5,991 nt of DNA from Halobacteriales archaeon QH_10_70_21 (GTDB taxonomy: Archaea; Halobacteriota; Halobacteria; Halobacteriales; Haloarculaceae): assembly GCA_003021325.1 (NCBI GenBank), contig PXQM01000051.1, positions 1 to 5,991 on the forward strand, in the 5' to 3' direction. The number at the start of each line of letters is the position of its first letter. Position 1 is the stretch's first letter. This document shows, in pieces, positions 5,377 to 5,991 of the stretch. Both the position numbers and the translations under genes were made by a program. The notes below the pieces were generated by a model that searched no databases, was not told the origin of the DNA, and saw only the letters and a program-made list of their open reading frames with translations.

Positions 5377-5991
5377 ACGAACGATACCGTCCACGAGCGG
5401 CTCGCACCGCTCTTCGACGACTACAGCATCGTCCCCTGCCGCCACGACGTCCCGCCCACCAGGTGTACGAAGTCCGCGTCGACGACCGTCGCGCCGTCTA
5501 CAGGGGAAACGGGGGGCCGACGGGACGTGCGGCCACCGAGGGCCACGTCGTTGCCCTCGTCGACGAACACACGGCGGTCCCGGTGTCGAGGTCCGCGTCG
5601 TCGGCGATTCGTGGTTCCTCACTGAGTGGGCCCCGGCGGCACCGACGCCGGATGCCGACCCCGGCGCCACCGACGCGTAGTGTTCCGCAGGGGGCCGGGC
5701 GCTCGCGCGGCTCCACGCCGACTCCGAGCCGACGGTGGACGGCTACGGACGACCGACGCCGACCAGCGACGGTCTCACCGCGCCGCACGACGACCGGCAC
5801 GCGGCCGCCGTAGCGTACCTCGAGGAGCGGCGCCGGCCGCTCGCCAGATACGGGCACTGCGACGTGGTGGACGCGGCCGTCGACGCCCTGACCGAACGCC
5901 CCGACGCGTTCGCCGGTGGTGGGGAGTCGGTCCCCTGTCACGGCTGGTGGACCCCGGAGCACGTCACCGTGGACGGCGGACGGGCCAGGTG
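5377..5991 (+). pseudogene. Broken phosphotransferase-like (APH/choline-kinase fold) gene, running off the right edge
   Basis: No single frame is open, but three consecutive segments read as one protein. Segment 1 (5377 to about 5456) encodes NDTVHERLAPLFDDYSIV and ends DVPP. Segment 2 (about 5457-5588) encodes HQVYEVRVDDRRAVY, then GPTGRAATEGHVVALVDEHT. Segment 3 (about 5588-5991) encodes EVRVVGDSWFLTEW, then after a TAG at 5678-5680 continues in the same frame with GRALARLHADSEPTVDGYGR and CHGWWTPEH to the edge. The order matches an aminoglycoside-phosphotransferase-like fold: nucleotide-binding lobe strands, helix with Glu, hinge, then the HG..P.. catalytic-loop region. Each change of frame is repaired by adding one base (near 5451-5460 and near 5586-5590). 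The codon before NDTV is ACG at 5377-5379 where an ATG would be expected, and no TATA box precedes it. The family call rests on pattern and recollection of haloarchaeal relatives. Frame decay is strongly supported; sequencing error could explain the frameshifts but not easily the TAG. Confidence 0.7.

Noticed and set aside
3382..5670. A 762-residue minus-strand frame opposite the fasciclin and hmgA genes
   Set aside because: It lies antisense to two well-supported genes and reads as low-complexity shadow sequence.
5463..5813. A 116-residue plus-strand frame beginning with GTG as an independent small gene
   Set aside because: Only its first 42 or so residues are protein-like, as the middle segment of the broken gene; the rest is out-of-frame Arg/Ser/Thr-rich sequence.
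5498..5962. A 154-residue minus-strand frame opposite the broken phosphotransferase-like gene
   Set aside because: The plus strand carries recognisable protein sequence across the same stretch in joined frames; the minus frame shows no family pattern.

Overview
The window reads as chromosomal DNA of a halophilic archaeon (class Halobacteria). The evidence is very high G+C with G/C at almost every third codon position, acidic protein sequences rich in Asp and Glu, TATA-like boxes about 25-30 bases before several start codons with no Shine-Dalgarno sequence (leaderless mRNAs), a Tat-type signal peptide, and an archaeal-type class I HMG-CoA reductase of 403 residues. The genus cannot be fixed from the sequence alone.

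Layout from left to right. Positions 1-1063 (minus) carry a rhomboid intramembrane serine protease. Its catalytic core is intact, but its C-terminal end appears frameshifted: a hydrophobic continuation lies in another frame down to the window edge. A 199-base, relatively AT-rich divergent promoter region separates it from a small stand-alone TrkA-N/RCK-type NAD-binding protein (1263-1718, plus). That gene converges, with only 6 bases between the stop codons, on a 500-residue amidohydrolase of the YtcJ/Amidohydro_3 type (1725-3227, minus). A second divergent AT-rich region (3228-3421) with two strong TATA-like elements leads to a Tat-exported single-domain fasciclin (FAS1) protein (3422-3946, plus). 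HMG-CoA reductase, hmgA (4045-5256, plus), follows. The right end (about 5377-5991, plus) has no intact gene. It holds the remains of a phosphotransferase-like (APH/choline-kinase fold) gene with a probable lost start codon, two single-base losses and an in-frame TAG, running off the window.

The genes do not form one pathway or operon. Each has its own promoter-like element. HMG-CoA reductase makes mevalonate for isoprenoid ether lipids, carotenoids and quinones. The rhomboid protease and the fasciclin protein act in or outside the membrane. The TrkA-N protein is probably a nucleotide-sensing subunit. The amidohydrolase is a cytosolic metal-dependent hydrolase of unknown substrate.

I found no mobile element, CRISPR array, RNA gene or clear novel multi-gene system. 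The most notable points are the broken phosphotransferase-like gene, its kinase-like motif with an unusual HGWW in place of HGD, and the frame break in the rhomboid gene. Because three apparent breaks are each explained by one missing base, sequencing error must be weighed against real decay.
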